NCBI RefSeq assembly: GCF_009834125.1
Contig: NZ_CP047146.1
Coordinates: 62,001 to 126,000 of the forward strand
Reading direction: 5' to 3'
DNA: 64,000 bases
From: Streptomyces sp. GS7
Lineage (GTDB): Bacteria > Actinomycetota > Actinomycetes > Streptomycetales > Streptomycetaceae
Shown here piece after piece: positions 61,066 through 64,000 of this stretch. Below the pieces are notes generated by a model. The model saw nothing but the letters and a program-made list of their open reading frames with translations. It did not search any database and was not told the DNA's origin. The translations under genes were made by a program, and so were the position numbers. Each line of letters begins with the position of its first letter. The stretch's first letter is position 1.

Positions 61066-62007
61066 ATGAGAGCCGTAGCAGTCAGCGCATTCGGTGAACA
61101 GCCACAGCTCATGGAGCTGCCGCAGCCCGAGCCGGGGCCCGGGGAGGTCCTGGTGCGGCTGGCCGCCGCCGGACTCAACCCGGTCGACTGGAAGCTGGCC
61201 GACGGCATGTTCGGGGACGCCGTGCAGGCCTCCTTCCCTCTGGTCATGGGGACGGACGGAGCGGGAGAGGTGGTCGCGGTCGGGCCCGGTGTACGGCGGT
61301 TCACCGTCGGCGACCCGGTGTTCGGCCAGTTCCAGCGGCCGGAGCGGGGCGGCGGCTCGTACTGCGAACTCGCCGTCGCCGACGAGAACTCCCTCGCGCC
61401 GGCCGCCCGCAGTGTCACCTACGCGACCTCCGCCGCCGTGCCGACGGCTGGGATGACCGCCTACAACCTCGTCGAGGAGACCCGGATCGGCGAGGGTCGC
61501 CGGGTGCTGATCGTCGGCGCGACCGGAGGGGTCGGTACCTTCGCCACTCAGCTCGCGGCCGGCCGTGGGGCCGAGGTGATCGCCACCGCCCGTCCGGCCA
61601 AGGCGGAGCTGATGCGCACCCTGGGCGCCGCGGAGACCGTGGACCACACCGCGGGCCCGGTCGCCGACCAGGTCCTGGCGGCGCACCCGGACGGGGTGGA
61701 TGTCCTGATCGACATGGCCAGCGGCCCGGAAGAGTTCATCGAGCTGACCCGGACCGTGCGGGACGGTGGCACGGCCGTCTCGCTCATCGGCTCGGCCGAC
61801 GCCGATGTGCTCACCGAACACAATCTGCGCGGCTTCAACTTCGTCAACCGTCCGTCCCCGCAACTGCTGGACATCCTGGCCGGCCATCTCGACGCGGGTC
61901 GTCTGACAGTCCTCGTGGGCCGCGAGGTCCCGTTGGAGGAGGCCCCCGAGGAACTGGCGGCGAGCCGCACCGGCCGGGCGCAGGGGAAGACCGTCTTGGC
62001 GATCTGA
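61066..62007 (+). CDS. MDR-family NADP-dependent oxidoreductase
   Basis: 313 residues. GroES-like domain (GEVLVRLAAAGLNPVDWKLADG, LVMGTDGAGEVVAVGPGV) and Rossmann domain with VLIVGATGGVGTFATQLAAGRG. Zinc ligands are absent, placing it with quinone-oxidoreductase/enone-reductase-like enzymes. GGAAGGG precedes the ATG. Substrate unknown. Divergent from the ABC ATPase gene. Confidence 0.88.
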   Translation: MRAVAVSAFGEQPQLMELPQPEPGPGEVLVRLAAAGLNPVDWKLADGMFGDAVQASFPLVMGTDGAGEVVAVGPGVRRFTVGDPVFGQFQRPERGGGSYCELAVADENSLAPAARSVTYATSAAVPTAGMTAYNLVEETRIGEGRRVLIVGATGGVGTFATQLAAGRGAEVIATARPAKAELMRTLGAAETVDHTAGPVADQVLAAHPDGVDVLIDMASGPEEFIELTRTVRDGGTAVSLIGSADADVLTEHNLRGFNFVNRPSPQLLDILAGHLDAGRLTVLVGREVPLEEAPEELAASRTGRAQGKTVLAI

Positions 62008-62133
62008 GGCCGGTCTGCCCGCCGGGCTCTTTCCGTCAACTCCTCCAGCGCCTCGGGGGCGTTGGGGTGGTCGCACCCGCACGCAGGGCCTCGGCGTGGT
62101 GCGCGTTCCGCTCGCGGGTGAGGTGCCGCTTCT

Positions 62134-62157
62134 CGCCGGGGCGGCCGCGGCCGCCCC
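62134..62157. terminator. 24-nt palindromic terminator
   Basis: CCGGGGCGGCCG and its complement form a perfect palindrome between the convergent oxidoreductase and membrane-protein genes. Confidence 0.7.
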
Positions 62158-62159
62158 GG

Positions 62160-63158
62160 TCAGGAGGAGTCGGTGGGAGCGGGCGGATGGGGCGGTGAGC
62201 GGAGTACGCGGGCGGCCGGGGGGCCCGCGGCGGCGATCGCGAGGACGAGCGCGCCGGTGCCGACGGCGCACCACACACCGGTGCGCAGCGGATCGGTCAG
62301 CGCGTCCGCGTACGCATCGGCGGCCGGCCGGGAGACCGAGGCGGGCAGCGCGTCCAGGACCCGGGTGCGGACCAGCGCCAGTGCCGCGGCCAGCAGCGCA
62401 CAGGCCACCGTGCAGCCCGCTGTCGCGCAGATCAGCGCCCGGCGCCGGCGCCGCGCCAGCAGCAGCCCGGCCAGCAGGCAGAGCGCGGCGGCCGGCGGCA
62501 GCACCAGCGCGCCGGTGCGCGCGGCCTGGAACACCGCCCGGAACCGCGGCACGTCCGGCGGTCTCAGCAGCACGATCGAGGCACCGGTGCGCGGCACCCG
62601 GCGGGCGAGGTCGATGCCCAGGCCGTTGCCGGACAGCTGGTGTTTGACGCGTTCGAGGACCGGGGTGAGGTCCAGGGTGACGGGGGTGTCGACCGAGGTG
62701 GCCAGCGTGCCGTCCAGGGTCTGGTGCGCGGTGCGGTGCACACCGGTCCAGACGGAGGGAAAGGTGCGGCCGGTGACGACCTGCCGGACCTGTTTGCCGA
62801 CGAACTCGCGGATGCCGCGGGTGAACTTCCGCCGCAGTGCCGGCCGTTCGGCGCGCGGGACGACCTTGAGCAGCCCGTCGAGCCGGACATGGGGCATCAC
62901 GCTGTTGGTGACGTCGTCGACGAGGGCGTTCTGGATGGCGCGGTTTCCGGCGAGCGGGGCGACCGCGGCCACATAACTGTCGGTGTCGGTGAGTTCCGCG
63001 CGGGCCCATACGGCGGCCAGGCTCAGCGGCAGCAGCAGCGTCCCGACCAGCAGCAGCACCCCGCCGGCCAGCGAGCGTCCGCGGCGCTGCGGCTGCCCGG
63101 GAGGGCACCGCGCCGCCGCCACCCGGCCGTCGGCGCGTACGGGTGCGCTCGCTGACAT
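62160..63158 (-). CDS. Integral membrane protein, unknown
   Basis: 332 residues. One TM near residues 30-50 (AGGVLLLVGTLLLPLSLAAVW), an extracytoplasmic region of about 150 residues (DTDSYVAAVAPLAGNRAIQNALVDDV) and three C-terminal TM helices with an Arg-rich loop (LLLARRRRRALI). It resembles a set of uncharacterised actinobacterial membrane proteins with the same ADLTDTDSYV-type opening. No function can be assigned. Confidence 0.7.
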   Translation of the reverse strand: MSASAPVRADGRVAAARCPPGQPQRRGRSLAGGVLLLVGTLLLPLSLAAVWARAELTDTDSYVAAVAPLAGNRAIQNALVDDVTNSVMPHVRLDGLLKVVPRAERPALRRKFTRGIREFVGKQVRQVVTGRTFPSVWTGVHRTAHQTLDGTLATSVDTPVTLDLTPVLERVKHQLSGNGLGIDLARRVPRTGASIVLLRPPDVPRFRAVFQAARTGALVLPPAAALCLLAGLLLARRRRRALICATAGCTVACALLAAALALVRTRVLDALPASVSRPAADAYADALTDPLRTGVWCAVGTGALVLAIAAAGPPAARVLRSPPHPPAPTDSS

Positions 63159-63305
63159 CGCGTTGCGGTCCTTCCTGGAACGGCGGACTACGGCCAGCTC
63201 CAGGCAAGTCCGTGGGGCCGTCGGCCGCGAGCGGGGCCGGTGCCAACGGGTGACCGTACGGGTGGGCGGCCGTCCGGGCTCCCGGACAGCCGCCGGTCGC
63301 CGCGG

Positions 63306-63902
63306 TCACCCGGACCGCCGGGCACGGCCGCGCCGGACCGCCCGGACGGCCCCGGAGACGAACAGCGCACTGACCAGGGCCGCCGCACCCCGCCACACCC
63401 ACGTGTCCCGGCGCTCCGGCCCGGGCCGGGCCGTCGGCAGATCGTCCAGGTTGCCGGAGCAGGCGGTGGGGGCGGCGGACGGGCCGGCGTAGACGCAGAC
63501 CGTGGAGGCGGCACGCAGGGTGCCGGGAGCGGCGGTGGTGTCGGGGTCGCGGGGGGCGCCGAGCACCGCGCCGGCGGTGAACACCTGGATGTCGTGCGCG
63601 GGCAGGTCGGCGTGCCACACGGCCTTCTGCCGGCTCGTCCCGTGGCCGCCGACGGTGCCGCCGGCCGCGGTGGCGGAGAGGGTGGTGGCCGGCATCTCCT
63701 GCTCGATGCGGGCCCGGTGGACGTCGTGGGCGCCCAGGTTGTGGACGGTGATGCGGTAGTCGAGTCGCCTGCCCGCCTCGGCCCGGTCGACCCCGTCGGT
63801 CACCGACACCGACACCGAGACGGCGGGTGGGACGGGGACGGCGGCCGGTGGTGCGGGGAGCGTGGCGGCGTACAGCAGCGCGCAGACGGCGGCGGTTCTC
63901 AT
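63306..63902 (-). CDS. Secreted, C-terminally anchored DUF11-like protein
   Basis: 198 residues. Signal peptide (MRTAAVCALLYAATLPAPPAA), a beta-sandwich segment typical of DUF11/conserved-repeat domains (VSVSVTDGVDRAEAGRRLDY, TVHNLGAHDVHRARIEQEMP), then a C-terminal TM helix with Arg-rich end (GAAALVSALFVSGAVRAVRRGRARR). Probably cell-surface. ATG 63902 is preferred to a longer start at 63968 because the signal peptide begins there. The last 98 bp of the window show no clear gene. Confidence 0.65.
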   Translation of the reverse strand: MRTAAVCALLYAATLPAPPAAVPVPPAVSVSVSVTDGVDRAEAGRRLDYRITVHNLGAHDVHRARIEQEMPATTLSATAAGGTVGGHGTSRQKAVWHADLPAHDIQVFTAGAVLGAPRDPDTTAAPGTLRAASTVCVYAGPSAAPTACSGNLDDLPTARPGPERRDTWVWRGAAALVSALFVSGAVRAVRRGRARRSG

Positions 63903-64000
63903 GCCGTCATCCGAGCACCGGTGCCGCTCGCACCAGTGGCTCTCCGGGCGCTCGCGGGCCGGGTTCACCCGAGTGAGGGCGGCCCGCTCGGCGGGCTCAG

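Noticed and set aside
61021..63618. Very long minus-strand open frame (about 865 codons)
   Set aside because: Shadow across three recognisable genes on other frames; extreme Arg/Ala/Pro/Gly content.
1..64000. tRNA, rRNA, CRISPR array or replication origin
   Set aside because: None seen by eye: no cloverleaf with T-loop consensus, no regularly spaced repeats with spacers, and no DnaA-box cluster. A computational scan (tRNAscan-SE, CRISPR finder) would settle it.

Overview
This 64 kb window is high-G+C actinomycete DNA, almost certainly from the origin-proximal core of a Streptomyces chromosome. The evidence is strong codon bias with GC-rich third positions, fifteen perfect copies of the 14-bp Streptomyces parS palindrome GTTTCACGTGAAAC, a bacterial proteasome activator, a mycothiol-type enzyme, a SARP/AfsR-like regulator, PASTA-type Ser/Thr kinases and an actinobacterial long-form metG. 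No rRNA, tRNA, CRISPR array, dnaA or oriC was seen.

Layout. (1) 1-2.2 kb holds molybdenum-cofactor genes: a MobA-like transferase fused to a DUF6457-like tail, then moeA. (2) 2.2-11.8 kb is an accessory island. A potassium-channel gene that followed moeA is broken into an N-terminal half (to about 2618) and a C-terminal half (from about 11059). Joining the halves restores the spacing seen in an intact paralogue. The 8.4 kb between them carries that intact paralogue on the opposite strand, hypotheticals, two IS transposase relics flanking a DUF1963-like gene, a methyltransferase, a NUDIX relic, an orphan RiPP-like precursor with a double-Gly leader and five LPG repeats, two small cysteine-motif proteins sharing one C-terminal tail, a two-gene YeeE/YedE-type transporter, and a fossil serine integrase next to the right junction. 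I read this as a decayed integrative element. (3) 11.9-20.7 kb holds quinone oxidoreductase, a secreted His/Pro-rich protein, a dense parS cluster, bpa, two divergent Ser/Thr kinases, a phosphotransferase, and a response regulator with a PNPOx-like gene. (4) 21.0-24.7 kb is the bkdABC-type 2-oxoacid dehydrogenase operon, with two operator-like dyads upstream. (5) 24.8-31.9 kb holds a GNAT-NUDIX fusion, GntR regulator plus MFS pump, a maleylpyruvate isomerase-family protein, a LURP-one pseudogene and a thioredoxin-NHL protein. (6) 31.9-35.8 kb is an envelope cluster: two DUF4232-like lipoproteins, a membrane-anchored HTH protein and a secreted NlpC/P60-like enzyme. (7) 36-46.5 kb holds the SARP regulator coupled to an M18 aminopeptidase, acyl-CoA dehydrogenase, SseB-like and pirin proteins, and an AI-2E-type exporter whose end overlaps a PAS-GAF-PP2C-ATPase phosphatase. 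(8) 46.8-56.9 kb holds aspS and metG facing a 25-bp perfect terminator stem, a DHA2 pump, a VWA protein, an esterase and a deacetylase lipoprotein. (9) 57.2-60.9 kb is an osmoprotectant ABC system with its ATPase convergent to the permeases and binding protein. (10) 61-64 kb holds an MDR-type oxidoreductase and two membrane or secreted proteins.

parS sites sit mainly in intergenic gaps between housekeeping genes from 13.8 to 59.7 kb, with one inside the SARP gene. Strong perfect-stem terminators separate most convergent genes.
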